Shown here in pieces: positions 1 to 8,614 of a stretch of 64,000 nucleotides of DNA (within the stretch, counting starts at the first letter, position 1; the number at the start of each line of letters is the position of its first letter). Position numbers and translations under genes: made by a program. Under the pieces are notes generated by a model, which saw nothing but the letters and a program-made list of their open reading frames with translations, was not told where the DNA came from and searched no databases. Origin of the DNA: Bacteroidales bacterium (GTDB lineage Bacteria; Bacteroidota; Bacteroidia; Bacteroidales; F082); contig JANJUV010000017.1 in the NCBI GenBank assembly GCA_024710405.1, forward strand, positions 202,771 to 266,770, given 5' to 3'.

Positions 1-1583
1 ACCAACACCCCGATGTCAGTTGGAAACAGTTTTGCCTTTTCATAACCAACGTTTTCAGTGGCTGTTTTCTGGGTGATTTTGTCATCTGCCATCAGTATGA
101 TCAGGTTGTATTTACGGGTTGTGCCCTGCCTGTCTTCCTTCATCACATACTCTCTTTTCTGAATGGTCGAAATGGTCGGAGCATAGGTTGAAGGTCGTCC
201 GATACCCAATTCTTCCAGTTTTTTCACCAGACTGGCCTCAGTGTAGCGGGCCGGCTGACGGGTGTAGCGTTCCTGAGCAGTCATGTCAACAAGCATGAGT
301 TGCTGTCCGGGGCTCATGGGTGGCAGCAAATCCTTGTTCTCTTCCTGATTTTCTTCATCCGTTCCCTCCATATATACCTTAAGGAAACCGTCAAAGAGGA
401 TTACTTCGCCCGAAGCAATCAATGACTTTCCATTAGTGCTTATGTTGACTGTCACCTGTGTGCGCTCAAGTTCCGCATCGGCCATTTGAGAAGCGATGGT
501 GCGTTTCCAGATCAGATCGTACAGCCTTTTTTCTTCTGCCGATCCGCTGATGGTCTGGTTTTCGGGGTATGTAGGCCTTATGGCTTCGTGTGCTTCCTGA
601 GCTCCTTTTGTTTTGGTAGCATAACGTCTTGTTTTCACGTAAGTTGCACCATAACCCGAAGCAATAACCTCTTTTGCTTTGGCAAGAGCCATTTCGGAGA
701 GATTGACCGAATCGGTTCTCATATAGGTGATTTTTCCAGATTCGTACAACTGCTGGGCAATGCGCATGGTATTGGCAACCGAGTACCCAAGTTTACGGCT
801 GGCTTCCTGCTGCAACGTTGAGGTTGTGAAAGGCGGTGCAGGGGATTTCCTGGCAGGTTTTTTGTCCACTGATCCCACCTTATATATTGCTTTGCGGCAC
901 GATTCGAGAAACATAAGGGCTTCATCCTGCTTTTCGTAACGCTCGGGAAGCTCGGCTTCAACCATATAAGTGGTGCCATTAACCTGAACATTCAGCCGGG
1001 CCACGATCCTGTAGGCCGAAGTAGTTTTAAAATCCCTGATTTCTTCTTCTCGTTCGACAATAAGCCGCACGGCCACAGACTGCACCCTGCCTGCCGAAAG
1101 CGAAGGCTTCACCTTTTTCCAGAGCAGTGGTGAGAGCTCATAGCCGACAAGACGGTCAAGTACCCTCCGTGCCTGTTGCGCGGCAACAAGGTTGTGGTCG
1201 ATTCCACGTGGGTGTTCAATGGCTTTGCTTATGGCTGTTTTGGTAATTTCATGAAATACAATACGACGGGTTTGCGATTCTTTCAGGTTCAATGCTTTGA
1301 ATAAATGATAGGAGATGGCTTCACCCTCGCGGTCTTCATCAGATGCCAGCCAAACCATTTCGGCCTCTTTTGCCAGCTTCTTCAGTTCGGAAATCAGCTT
1401 TTTCTTGTCGGGAGATATCTCATACTGCGGCTCGAAACCATTATCAATATCAACACTGAGTTGATTCTTGCTCAGATCCATCACATGGCCGTAGCTTGAT
1501 TTTACCAGATAATCCTTGCCCAGAAAACCTTCGATGGTTTTTGCCTTGGCAGGAGATTCAACAATTACCAGATTTTTCGACAT
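1..1583 (-). CDS. topA: DNA topoisomerase I (type IA), N-terminal 527 residues; gene runs off the left edge
   Basis: Relaxes negatively supercoiled DNA through a transient 5'-phosphotyrosyl bond. The start is ATG at 1583, and translation is open to the window edge, where the frame reads KLFPTDIGVL, a conserved TopA motif. The N-terminus shows the TOPRIM domain (IVESPAKAKTIE, and ASDEDREGEAI with the metal-binding acidic residues). The catalytic tyrosine is Tyr287 in the motif ITYMRTDSVNLS. The C-terminal third, including any zinc-binding or basic tail, lies outside the window. The gene is divergent from acpP across a 338-nt intergenic region. No frameshift was seen in the visible part. Confidence 0.97.
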   Translation of the reverse strand, partial: MSKNLVIVESPAKAKTIEGFLGKDYLVKSSYGHVMDLSKNQLSVDIDNGFEPQYEISPDKKKLISELKKLAKEAEMVWLASDEDREGEAISYHLFKALNLKESQTRRIVFHEITKTAISKAIEHPRGIDHNLVAAQQARRVLDRLVGYELSPLLWKKVKPSLSAGRVQSVAVRLIVEREEEIRDFKTTSAYRIVARLNVQVNGTTYMVEAELPERYEKQDEALMFLESCRKAIYKVGSVDKKPARKSPAPPFTTSTLQQEASRKLGYSVANTMRIAQQLYESGKITYMRTDSVNLSEMALAKAKEVIASGYGATYVKTRRYATKTKGAQEAHEAIRPTYPENQTISGSAEEKRLYDLIWKRTIASQMADAELERTQVTVNISTNGKSLIASGEVILFDGFLKVYMEGTDEENQEENKDLLPPMSPGQQLMLVDMTAQERYTRQPARYTEASLVKKLEELGIGRPSTYAPTISTIQKREYVMKEDRQGTTRKYNLIILMADDKITQKTATENVGYEKAKLFPTDIGVL

Positions 1584-1921
1584 CTCTAACTATATCTTGA
1601 TCAACGAAAAGAAATTAAAAAGCGCTGCAAAAGTAAAACTTTCACATGATCTACCTAATAAACTTGAATCTGCGCCTTGCCAAAACCATCCGGCAATTGG
1701 TATTTCCAGTTGGACAAACAGGCTGGACAAACCGAAATCGTGTGCGCTGTTCACAGTACGGTCATGGATAAAAACTTCCGGCGGTAGCCGAAGAGATTGT
1801 CGGGCAGTATATTGACCCACAACACGATACTTATAAAACCCACAGCACTGAAAGTTTTATTTGCTTTTTTTTCATTTAATAACTTACTTTGCAGCCTGTT
1901 TAACTAAAAACATTTAAAGTT
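1584..1921. other. Intergenic region between divergent topA and acpP
   Basis: This 338-nt stretch separates two divergent core genes. A short open frame on the minus strand (about 1590-1820) has no recognisable domain and I do not consider it a gene. The acpP promoter lies at the right end (1860-1891). The topA promoter should lie in the left part, but I did not find a convincing box. No hairpin or repeat was noticed. Confidence 0.5.
1860..1891 (+). promoter_or_regulatory. Bacteroidota-type promoter for acpP-fabF operon
   Basis: TTTG at 1860-1863 is followed after 20 nt by TTACTTTG at 1884-1891, which matches the Bacteroidota -7 consensus TAnnTTTG at all but one position. The spacing fits the known 19-21 nt. 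The acpP ATG follows 31 nt downstream. Confidence 0.65.
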
Positions 1922-2158
1922 ATGTCAGAGATCAAAGACAAAATTGTTTCAATTATCGTTGATAAGCTGGGCGTAGAGCCGGCTGAAGTAACTAATGAAG
2001 CCAGCTTCACCAACGATCTGGGTGCCGACTCCCTGGATACTGTTGAGTTGATCATGGAGTTTGAAAAAGAGTTTAACCTGGCCATTCCGGATGATCAGGC
2101 TGAAAAAATTGCAACAGTTGGCGATGCCATCAGATACATTGAAGAAAACAAAAGCTAA
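1922..2158 (+). CDS. acpP: Acyl carrier protein
   Basis: Carries growing acyl chains as thioesters on a phosphopantetheine arm during fatty acid synthesis (FAS II, cytoplasm). The 78 residues are the usual length. The attachment site is Ser37 in the motif [15 protein letters not shown]. The protein is acidic, as expected, with the conserved helix III sequence IPDDQAEKI. It is the first gene of an apparent operon with fabF 17 nt downstream and rnc after that, an order common in Bacteroidota. A promoter with good boxes lies 31 nt upstream of the ATG. Confidence 0.98.
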   Translation: MSEIKDKIVSIIVDKLGVEPAEVTNEASFTNDLGADSLDTVELIMEFEKEFNLAIPDDQAEKIATVGDAIRYIEENKS

Positions 2159-2175
2159 GTAATCAATCCACTTCT

Positions 2176-3429
2176 ATGGAGCTTAAACGAGTAGTTGTAA
2201 CCGGCTTGGGAGCCATTACCCCTATTGGTAACACCATTCCCGAGTATTGGGAAGGACTGGCAAATGGAGTCAGTGGCGCTGCTGGTATTACCCGCTTCGA
2301 CTCCTCCAAGTTCAAGACCCAGTTCGCCTGTGAGGTGAAAAATTATGACTGGACGAAATTTTTCGACCGGAAAGAAGTAAGAAAGTATGACCTCTTTGCA
2401 CAGTTCGGTCTCATTTCGGCCGATGAAGCAATCAAAGATTCCGGGCTGAGCAAAGAGAATACTGATTTTGACGAGGTTGGCGTAATCTGGTCATCAGGTA
2501 TTGGCGGTTTACAGACTCTTTTTGAGGAAGTCGTTGGCTTTGTGGGCAGCGATCGTACTCCAAGATTCAATCCGTTCTTTATCCCTAAAATGATCGCCGA
2601 CATTACAGCCGGTCATATCTCAATCAAATACGGATTCCGCGGACCAAATTTTGCCACTGTTTCGGCTTGTGCCTCATCGGCCAACGCACTCATTGACGCA
2701 CTGATGTACATCAGGCTGGGCAAGGCCGTTGCCATTGTGGCCGGAGGTTCCGAGGCAGCAATAAGCGAATCAGGTGTCGGTGGTTTTAATGCCATGCATG
2801 CCATTTCGACACGCAACGATGACCCCAAAACAGCTTCACGCCCGTTCGACAAGGATCGTGATGGCTTCGTGATGGGCGAAGGTGGCGGCGGAATGGTGTT
2901 CGAAGAACTGGAACACGCACTGGCCCGTGGCGCAAAAATATATGCTGAAGTAGTTGGCGGTGGTTTGTCGGCTGATGCCTCCCACATGACATCACCACAT
3001 CCCGAAGGATTCGGAGCTTACCTGAGTATGAAACGTGCACTTGATGATGCAGGAATGAACCCTGAAGAGATCGACCACCTCAACACCCACGGTACATCAA
3101 CCCCCCTTGGAGACATTGCCGAACCACAAGCCATCGTAAATCTTTTTGGCGAACATGCCTACAAAATAAGCATCAACTCCACAAAATCGATGACCGGACA
3201 CCTTCTTGGTGGTGCCGGTGTTGTTGAAGCCATAGCATCGGTGCTTGCCATGAATCACAATCTGGTTCCGCCAACGATCAATCATTATACTGATGACCCG
3301 GAAATCGACAACAAGCTCGACTTCACATTTAACCAGCCAAGGAAGCGTGAAATCAATGCTGCCCTTAGCAACACTTTCGGTTTTGGCGGCCACAATGCTT
3401 CCATCATCTTCAAGAAGTTTGTAAAGTAA
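2176..3429 (+). CDS. fabF: 3-oxoacyl-[ACP] synthase II (KASII)
   Basis: Condenses malonyl-ACP with acyl-ACP in fatty acid chain elongation. The 417-residue length is typical. The catalytic triad is visible: Cys165 in VSACASSANAL, His305 in NTHGTSTPLGD and His342 in GHLLGGAG. The glycine-rich C-terminal sequence FGFGGHNASIIF is also present. The substrate carrier acpP lies 17 nt upstream and rnc 18 nt downstream, so co-transcription from the acpP promoter is likely. Nothing unusual was seen in the sequence. Confidence 0.98.
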   Translation: MELKRVVVTGLGAITPIGNTIPEYWEGLANGVSGAAGITRFDSSKFKTQFACEVKNYDWTKFFDRKEVRKYDLFAQFGLISADEAIKDSGLSKENTDFDEVGVIWSSGIGGLQTLFEEVVGFVGSDRTPRFNPFFIPKMIADITAGHISIKYGFRGPNFATVSACASSANALIDALMYIRLGKAVAIVAGGSEAAISESGVGGFNAMHAISTRNDDPKTASRPFDKDRDGFVMGEGGGGMVFEELEHALARGAKIYAEVVGGGLSADASHMTSPHPEGFGAYLSMKRALDDAGMNPEEIDHLNTHGTSTPLGDIAEPQAIVNLFGEHAYKISINSTKSMTGHLLGGAGVVEAIASVLAMNHNLVPPTINHYTDDPEIDNKLDFTFNQPRKREINAALSNTFGFGGHNASIIFKKFVK

Positions 3430-3447
3430 AGTTAAATCCGGTTCATT

Positions 3448-4185
3448 TTGGTTCTTCGGAGCACGGTCAAAAAACTATTTTCGGCAGATAAAGAACTGTC
3501 AAAAACACTGAAAAACATTTTCGGGTTTTATCCCGGAAATGTTTTTTTATACCAACTGGCCTTCAGACACAAATCTGCCTCACAGGAAATCATCAATGGC
3601 TACCGGGTGAGCAACGAACGACTTGAATACCTTGGCGACGCCATACTGAGCGCTGTGGTGGCCGACTTCCTCTTTAAAAAATTTCCCTATAAAAACGAAG
3701 GCTTCCTCACCGAAATGCGTGCGCGTATTGTAAGCCGAGTATCGCTCAACAAACTTTCGCAAAAACTGGGAATTGATCAGCTGGTGCAAAAAAGCAAAGA
3801 TCAGCGAAACCCGTTCAGGTCGGCCAACGGAGACGCCTTTGAAGCATTCATCGGTGCCATGTTTCTCGACAAAGGATACAACTTTACCCGAAAAATCCTC
3901 ATTGAACGGATTATTTCCACACACCTCGATATGGATGCCCTCGAAAAGCACGAAATAAACCCAAAAAGCAGGCTGATCGAATGGGCACAAAAGGAAAAGA
4001 AAGTGGTTGAATTCAAACTTGTAAGCGAACTTGGTGAAGGCTACCGGAAACAATATATGGTAGAGGTTCTGCTTGACTCACAGTCGTTTAGTAAGGCTCA
4101 GGATTTCAGCATAAAAGGTGCCGAACAGCTTGCTGCAGAAAGAACACTGCTGGCCATCAATCAGGTGGACAATACTATTGACTGA
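3448..4185 (+). CDS. rnc: Ribonuclease III
   Basis: Cleaves double-stranded RNA in rRNA maturation and mRNA turnover. The protein has 245 residues. The RNase III signature NERLEYLGDAIL is near residue 53, and the second catalytic acidic cluster is GDAFEAFIGAMFLDKG. A C-terminal dsRNA-binding domain ends in KGAEQLAAERTLLAIN. The start is assigned to TTG at 3448, the only start codon that keeps the N-terminal helix and lies just after fabF. An in-frame alternative cannot be excluded. The fabF-rnc order is conserved in many bacteria. Confidence 0.95.
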   Translation: MVLRSTVKKLFSADKELSKTLKNIFGFYPGNVFLYQLAFRHKSASQEIINGYRVSNERLEYLGDAILSAVVADFLFKKFPYKNEGFLTEMRARIVSRVSLNKLSQKLGIDQLVQKSKDQRNPFRSANGDAFEAFIGAMFLDKGYNFTRKILIERIISTHLDMDALEKHEINPKSRLIEWAQKEKKVVEFKLVSELGEGYRKQYMVEVLLDSQSFSKAQDFSIKGAEQLAAERTLLAINQVDNTID

Positions 4186-4215
4186 TGTACCTTCCTTTTT
4201 CAATGCAGGTTTTAG

Positions 4216-4223
4216 TATTTTAG
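4216..4223 (+). promoter_or_regulatory. Possible -7 box for the IPExxxVDY gene and pyk
   Basis: TATTTTAG at 4216-4223 matches TAnnTTTG except for the seventh base and lies 12 nt upstream of the GTG start at 4236. No clear TTTG was found at the -33 position. This would allow transcription of the two genes separate from acpP-fabF-rnc. Confidence 0.3.
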
Positions 4224-4235
4224 CGAAAAGTTTTT

Positions 4236-4712
4236 GTGGCGCCAAAAAAAAACATCCTTAAAGTAGAACCCTTTGAAGACCTGAGGGTTTTCGGAATTGC
4301 ATCATCCAACCGCGATTATGCTCTGGCCTGGCATATGAACGAAAAGTTAGGTCTCAACCTGCAGCGACTCGAAAACCTCAGGGCATCAGATGAAGAATCA
4401 CCAGGTTTCCCTTTTTATTATTATGATGAAGGCGAAAACCAAAATGTATTCAGCCTTGTGAGCAACAACAGCGATGGCACACTGCTCCTGAAAATGCCCG
4501 CGCGTACCGATTTTTTCCTCATCATCCGAAATCCGCTCAACGAATCCCGTCTCTCTGCAATATTGAGTATCATTCGCAGCATCAGTGGCATACTGATGGT
4601 TTATGAAATTGATCTGGCCAAATACAAACAAATTGACACAGTGCTTGAAGAGCTCGAATTTCATGAAATGATGATTCAAAAGAAACAAACACGAAAACAC
4701 CACCGAAATTAA
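4236..4712 (+). CDS. IPExxxVDY family protein, function unknown
   Basis: A 158-residue protein with GTG start, of the small conserved family that in Bacteroidota lies just upstream of pyruvate kinase. The family signature IPExxxVDYFLLI is present here only in altered form (MPARTDFFLII, around residue 90). The N-terminal half contains FGIASSNRDYALAWHMNEKLGL, which fits the family pattern. No catalytic motif, membrane segment or signal peptide is visible. The gene ends 9 nt before pyk, so the two are probably co-transcribed. The name is descriptive only, as the biochemical role is not known to me. Confidence 0.8.
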   Translation: MAPKKNILKVEPFEDLRVFGIASSNRDYALAWHMNEKLGLNLQRLENLRASDEESPGFPFYYYDEGENQNVFSLVSNNSDGTLLLKMPARTDFFLIIRNPLNESRLSAILSIIRSISGILMVYEIDLAKYKQIDTVLEELEFHEMMIQKKQTRKHHRN

Positions 4713-4721
4713 ACCCGCCTG

Positions 4722-6143
4722 ATGAAAACAAAAATTACTGCAACGCTCGGCCCCGCCTCATCCAGTCCCGGGGTGATCAGGCAACTCATCCAATCAGGTG
4801 TCGATGTGTTCAGGCTTAACTTCTCGCACGGAACCCACGAGGAACATGCCGAAACTATTGCACTGATTCACCGGATAAACAAAGAACAGAATACTTCGGC
4901 AGCAATCATGGCTGACCTGCAAGGTCCAAAAATAAGATTGGGAAGTTTTGAAGATGAATCGGTTACTCTTAAGCCAAACGACAGGATTGTGTTTACATCA
5001 CGATTACTTACAGGAAAAAAAGAGATCGTAAGCATCAGTTACCCATCTTTTGCTGCCGATGTGAAACCCGGCGAAACAGTGCTTGTTGATGACGGCAAAA
5101 TCGCTTTCAGGGTGATACATACCGACAATCATGAAGAAGTGCTCATGGAATGTATTAATGGTGGTGTTCTTTTTCCGCGCAAAGGCGTCAACCTTCCCGA
5201 CACATCCATCTCACTGCCTTCGCTCACCGAAAAGGATCACAACGATCTGAATTTCATACTTCTGCACGAGATACACTGGATCGCTCTTTCATTTGTAAGA
5301 TCTGCCGCCGACATCAGATATCTGCGGCAACTGATCAACAAAGGTCGTATAGAGAACAAACCCCGTATTGTTGCCAAAATCGAAAAACCACAAGCCGTAC
5401 AGGTTATTGATCAGATCATCCTCGAAACAGATGCTGTTATGATTGCCAGAGGCGATCTTGGTGTGGAAATGCCCATGCAGACAGTCCCCATGATTCAGAA
5501 ACGCATCATAAATGCCTGTCAGAAAGCAGGCAGACCAGTGATAGTGGCTACGCAAATGATGGAAGGTATGATCGATAACATCAGGCCAACGCGTGCTGAG
5601 GTAAACGATGTGGCCAACTCGGTACTGGACGGAGCTGATTCGCTGATGCTGAGCGGCGAGACTTCTGTAGGTAAGTTTCCCGTAAAAACAGTGGAAATAA
5701 TGCAGGCAATCATGTCTGAAATCGAACAGGATGAGGCTCGGTTTTACCGGCAATATCCACCCGAAAACATCATACATCCGCGGTATATCAGCGATTCGGT
5801 GCTTTATAATGCCTGTGAAATGGCCAGACAAACACAATCTGAAGCCATCATCGTTATTTCGCATTCCGGTTACTCTGCACTCAGACTCTCGGCACACCGG
5901 CCGAAGGCCAACGTGTTTGTGTTTACTTCTGATCGTTTCCTGCAGGCACAACTTAGCCTTCTGTGGGGCGTCAGGGTTTTCTTCGACGAAAGCCTCAACG
6001 ATCCCGGACACTATTACGAAAAGCTAAAATCGCGCCTGCTCAGCGAAAAACTCATCCGGCCGGGAATGTTGTTGGTGAATGTGCTCAGTCTTCCCGTTTG
6101 GGAAAAAGGATATTCAAACACAGTACGGCTGAGTATTTGTTGA
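4722..6143 (+). CDS. pyk: Pyruvate kinase
   Basis: Transfers phosphate from phosphoenolpyruvate to ADP, the last step of glycolysis. The 473 residues show the nucleotide and substrate site FRLNFSHGTHEEH, the strand ADLQGPKIRLG, the catalytic lysine and metal ligands in VAKIEKPQAV and IARGDLGVEMP, and the active-site helix VATQMMEGMI. The C-terminal allosteric domain is complete. It follows the IPExxxVDY gene by 9 nt. The gene converges on pheS, with 68 nt between the stop codons and no clear terminator hairpin there. The other glycolytic kinase in the window, pfkA, is at 41.3 kb. Confidence 0.97.
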   Translation: MKTKITATLGPASSSPGVIRQLIQSGVDVFRLNFSHGTHEEHAETIALIHRINKEQNTSAAIMADLQGPKIRLGSFEDESVTLKPNDRIVFTSRLLTGKKEIVSISYPSFAADVKPGETVLVDDGKIAFRVIHTDNHEEVLMECINGGVLFPRKGVNLPDTSISLPSLTEKDHNDLNFILLHEIHWIALSFVRSAADIRYLRQLINKGRIENKPRIVAKIEKPQAVQVIDQIILETDAVMIARGDLGVEMPMQTVPMIQKRIINACQKAGRPVIVATQMMEGMIDNIRPTRAEVNDVANSVLDGADSLMLSGETSVGKFPVKTVEIMQAIMSEIEQDEARFYRQYPPENIIHPRYISDSVLYNACEMARQTQSEAIIVISHSGYSALRLSAHRPKANVFVFTSDRFLQAQLSLLWGVRVFFDESLNDPGHYYEKLKSRLLSEKLIRPGMLLVNVLSLPVWEKGYSNTVRLSIC

Positions 6144-6211
6144 AGAACATAACCTATAATCCGGTCAGGAATAGGCAGGCCATAAAAAATCTGACGTTAC
6201 TTATGCTTTTT

Positions 6212-7228
6212 TTACTGAGCTGCCTCAAATTGTTTGAGAAACCTGATGTCGTTCTCAAAAAACAACCTCAGGTCGTTGATCTGAAACTTCATCATGGTGA
6301 TACGCTCAATGCCCATGCCAAAGGCATAACCACTGTATATGCTGCTATCAATGCCGCAGGCCTCAAGCACATTGGGATCGACCATTCCGCAACCCATAAT
6401 TTCGACCCAGCCACTGTGTTTGCAGATATTGCATCCACTGCCTCCACAAATATTGCACGACACATCCATTTCTGCTGATGTCTCTGTGAACGGAAAATAG
6501 GATGGCCTGAAACGGATGCGCGTCTCAGCACCAAAAAATTCCTGCGCAAAATAAAAGAGAGTCTGCTTCAGGTCGGCGAAGGAAACGTCCTTGTCCACAT
6601 AAAGCCCTTCGATCTGATGAAAAATACAGTGCGCGCGTGCTGATATGGCCTCGTTACGGAACACCCTGCCCGGGGCAATAATTCTGATCGGCAGTTTTCC
6701 GGCTTCCATTACCCTCACCTGAACACTTGAAGTGTGCGTGCGCAGGGCTATATCAGGGTCTCTGCTGATAAAAAAGGTGTCCTGCATGTCCCTTGCAGGA
6801 TGCTCAGGGGGGAAATTCAATGCCGTGAAATTGTGGAAATCATCTTCAATTTCAGGACCTTCGCTGATGGTAAACCCAATACGTTTAAAAATGCTGTTGA
6901 TCTGATTCCGCACTATAGAAAGCGGATGACGACCTCCCGAAAACTGTCCGGCAGGGAGGGTGAGATCGGGTTTTGCTATAGGTGCTTTTTCAATCTCTCC
7001 AATCTGTCTGAACTGATTGAGTCTTCCCTGAGCTTTGTCTTTCAATTCATTGAGCAATACGCCCATCTCTTTCCTGTCTTCCGGTGCAACAGTTTTAAAA
7101 TCAGCAAAAAGTCCGGCAATCAGTCCTTTTTTGCTCATGAACTTCAACCTGAAGGCCTCAAGCGCATCAGCGTTCTCAGGAACAAATGCTTCTATCTCAG
7201 TGAGCAGCGCAGCAATTTTATCTTTCAT
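6212..7228 (-). CDS. pheS: Phenylalanyl-tRNA synthetase alpha subunit
   Basis: Catalytic subunit of the alpha2beta2 enzyme that charges tRNA-Phe. The 338 residues include an N-terminal coiled coil that binds tRNA, then the class II core with GPEIEDDFHNFTALNFP, motif 2 FRNEAISARAHCIFHQIEG and motif 3 FGMGIERITMM. A cysteine-rich insertion (CNICGGSGCNICKHSGW) sits in the normal place for many bacterial PheS proteins. The beta subunit gene is not in the window, so pheS and pheT are not adjacent here. The cyclophilin gene ends 8 nt upstream, suggesting one transcript. Confidence 0.97.
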   Translation of the reverse strand: MKDKIAALLTEIEAFVPENADALEAFRLKFMSKKGLIAGLFADFKTVAPEDRKEMGVLLNELKDKAQGRLNQFRQIGEIEKAPIAKPDLTLPAGQFSGGRHPLSIVRNQINSIFKRIGFTISEGPEIEDDFHNFTALNFPPEHPARDMQDTFFISRDPDIALRTHTSSVQVRVMEAGKLPIRIIAPGRVFRNEAISARAHCIFHQIEGLYVDKDVSFADLKQTLFYFAQEFFGAETRIRFRPSYFPFTETSAEMDVSCNICGGSGCNICKHSGWVEIMGCGMVDPNVLEACGIDSSIYSGYAFGMGIERITMMKFQINDLRLFFENDIRFLKQFEAAQ

Positions 7229-7236
7229 CTGCCGGA

Positions 7237-7863
7237 TTATTCTAAAATTTCAATAGTCATGGTAACATCTTTCACGGGCTTGTCGCCTGCACCTGTTTTA
7301 ACGGCTGCAATCTTATCAATTACCTCAAGACCATCAATAACCTCCCCGAAAACAGTGTATCCGCCATCAAGATGAGGTGTCCCGCCTACCTCGGCATAAG
7401 CCCTCATTTGCTGTGGAGTGTATTTAATACCATTGCGTGCCGACATCATCTGCAGGGTTCTTTCATCAAATTTCTGTCCCTGAACAAGATAAAACTGTGA
7501 TCCTGAAGATTTCTTTTCTGGATTTACCTGATCGGGCATACGTGCAGCGGCAAGTGCTCCTTTTTTGTGGATGTATTTTGAATTAAACTCAGCATCAACC
7601 TGATAGCCGGGATCACTTTTGCCGGCAGCATTTCCGCCTCCCTGAATCATAAAATTGTTGATAACACGGTGAAACGGGCTTTTGTCGTACCAACCCTGCT
7701 TCACCAGCTTGATGAAATTGTCGCGGTGCTTGGGAGTATCATTATATAATTTGGCGGTGATGTTGCCAAACTCAGTCTTGATCACGACAACAGTTTCTGC
7801 TTTGTTTTGCGCAGAAAGTGAAAAAACCGTAAAAAACAAAAGAATGAAAAGTGACTGTTTCAT
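7237..7863 (-). CDS. Cyclophilin-type peptidyl-prolyl cis-trans isomerase, exported
   Basis: Accelerates proline isomerisation during folding. The 208 residues start with a signal peptide ending near FSLSAQ, so the enzyme should act in the periplasm. The cyclophilin core shows FHRVINNFMIQGGG with the active-site Arg, and GSQFYLVQGQ further on. An inserted loop with MMSARNGIKYTPQQMRAYAEVGG is seen in other Bacteroidota homologues. A perfect -7 box for this strand (CAAAAGTA as written on the plus strand) lies at 7899-7906. pheS follows after 8 nt and probably shares the transcript. Confidence 0.93.
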   Translation of the reverse strand: MKQSLFILLFFTVFSLSAQNKAETVVVIKTEFGNITAKLYNDTPKHRDNFIKLVKQGWYDKSPFHRVINNFMIQGGGNAAGKSDPGYQVDAEFNSKYIHKKGALAAARMPDQVNPEKKSSGSQFYLVQGQKFDERTLQMMSARNGIKYTPQQMRAYAEVGGTPHLDGGYTVFGEVIDGLEVIDKIAAVKTGAGDKPVKDVTMTIEILE

Positions 7864-7898
7864 TGCTGATTAAGTTAATGGTGAATAATAAACCGTGG

Positions 7899-7906
7899 CA
7901 AAAGTA
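7899..7906 (-). promoter_or_regulatory. -7 box for cyclophilin-pheS transcript
   Basis: Read on the minus strand this is TACTTTTG, a perfect TAnnTTTG match, 35 nt upstream of the start at 7863. No exact TTTG was seen at the -33 distance. Confidence 0.5.
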
Positions 7907-7927
7907 AAAAAAATGCCTTTTGAATGG

Positions 7928-8512
7928 TTAGCGATGTTTGCGGTTTGCCTCGGTGAAGCATTTGCGGCATAATGGTTCATAGCTCTCGGTTTCGCCCAGC
8001 ATAACAAGCTTTTCACCCGCAACGGTCCGGTGCGAATACTGTGCCAGATTGCCGCACTTCATGCAGATGGCATGCACCTTGGTAACATACTCGGCTATGG
8101 CCATCATGGCAGGCATAGGACCAAACGGATGGCCTTGAAAGTCCATGTCGAGACCTGCAACTACAACCCTTAATCCGGCTGTGGCCAACTGGTCACACAC
8201 ATAGGGCAATTCATCATCAAAAAACTGTGCTTCATCGATGCCGATTACATCAAACTCATTGGAATAAAACAAAATCTGAGAAGCATTCTGCAGTGGAATG
8301 GATGCCATCGCATGATCATCGTGAGAAACCACCTCGCTTTCGCTGTAACGCGTATCTATCTGTGGTTTAAATATCTGCACCCTTTGCCTGGCAATGCGAG
8401 CCCGGTTCAGTCTTCGGATTAATTCTTCAGTCTTGCCCGAAAACATTGAACCGCAAACCACTTCTATCCAGCCGGTACGCGATTTACTGTTTGTATCTTT
8501 TTCGAGAAACAT
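7928..8512 (-). CDS. tdk: Thymidine kinase, type II
   Basis: Phosphorylates thymidine to dTMP with ATP in nucleotide salvage. The 194 residues show the P-loop [15 protein letters not shown], the lid and acidic strand [13 protein letters not shown], and a C-terminal zinc site with two cysteine pairs (CMKCG and CRKCF). The length and layout match the bacterial type II family. It is divergent from the gene at 8615. A perfect minus-strand -7 box (TAATTTTG read on that strand) lies at 8561-8568, giving a leader of about 40 nt. Confidence 0.97.
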   Translation of the reverse strand: MFLEKDTNSKSRTGWIEVVCGSMFSGKTEELIRRLNRARIARQRVQIFKPQIDTRYSESEVVSHDDHAMASIPLQNASQILFYSNEFDVIGIDEAQFFDDELPYVCDQLATAGLRVVVAGLDMDFQGHPFGPMPAMMAIAEYVTKVHAICMKCGNLAQYSHRTVAGEKLVMLGETESYEPLCRKCFTEANRKHR

Positions 8513-8560
8513 AATGCCGGCTGATAACTAATTCGTAATTTTAGCGGTTCTGATTACCCG

Positions 8561-8568
8561 CAAAATTA
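8561..8568 (-). promoter_or_regulatory. -7 box for tdk
   Basis: Read on the minus strand it is TAATTTTG, a perfect TAnnTTTG match, 48 nt upstream of the tdk start. A CAAA (TTTG on the minus strand) lies at 8593-8596, 24 nt away, slightly further than the usual spacing. Confidence 0.5.
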
Positions 8569-8614
8569 GACAGAAATTCCCAAATAAATACACAAATTGC
8601 TCGTTTAAGGTTAT

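Noticed and set aside
5289..6011. Minus-strand 240-residue open frame inside pyk
   Set aside because: It lies wholly antisense to pyruvate kinase, whose own sequence is intact, and has no domain.
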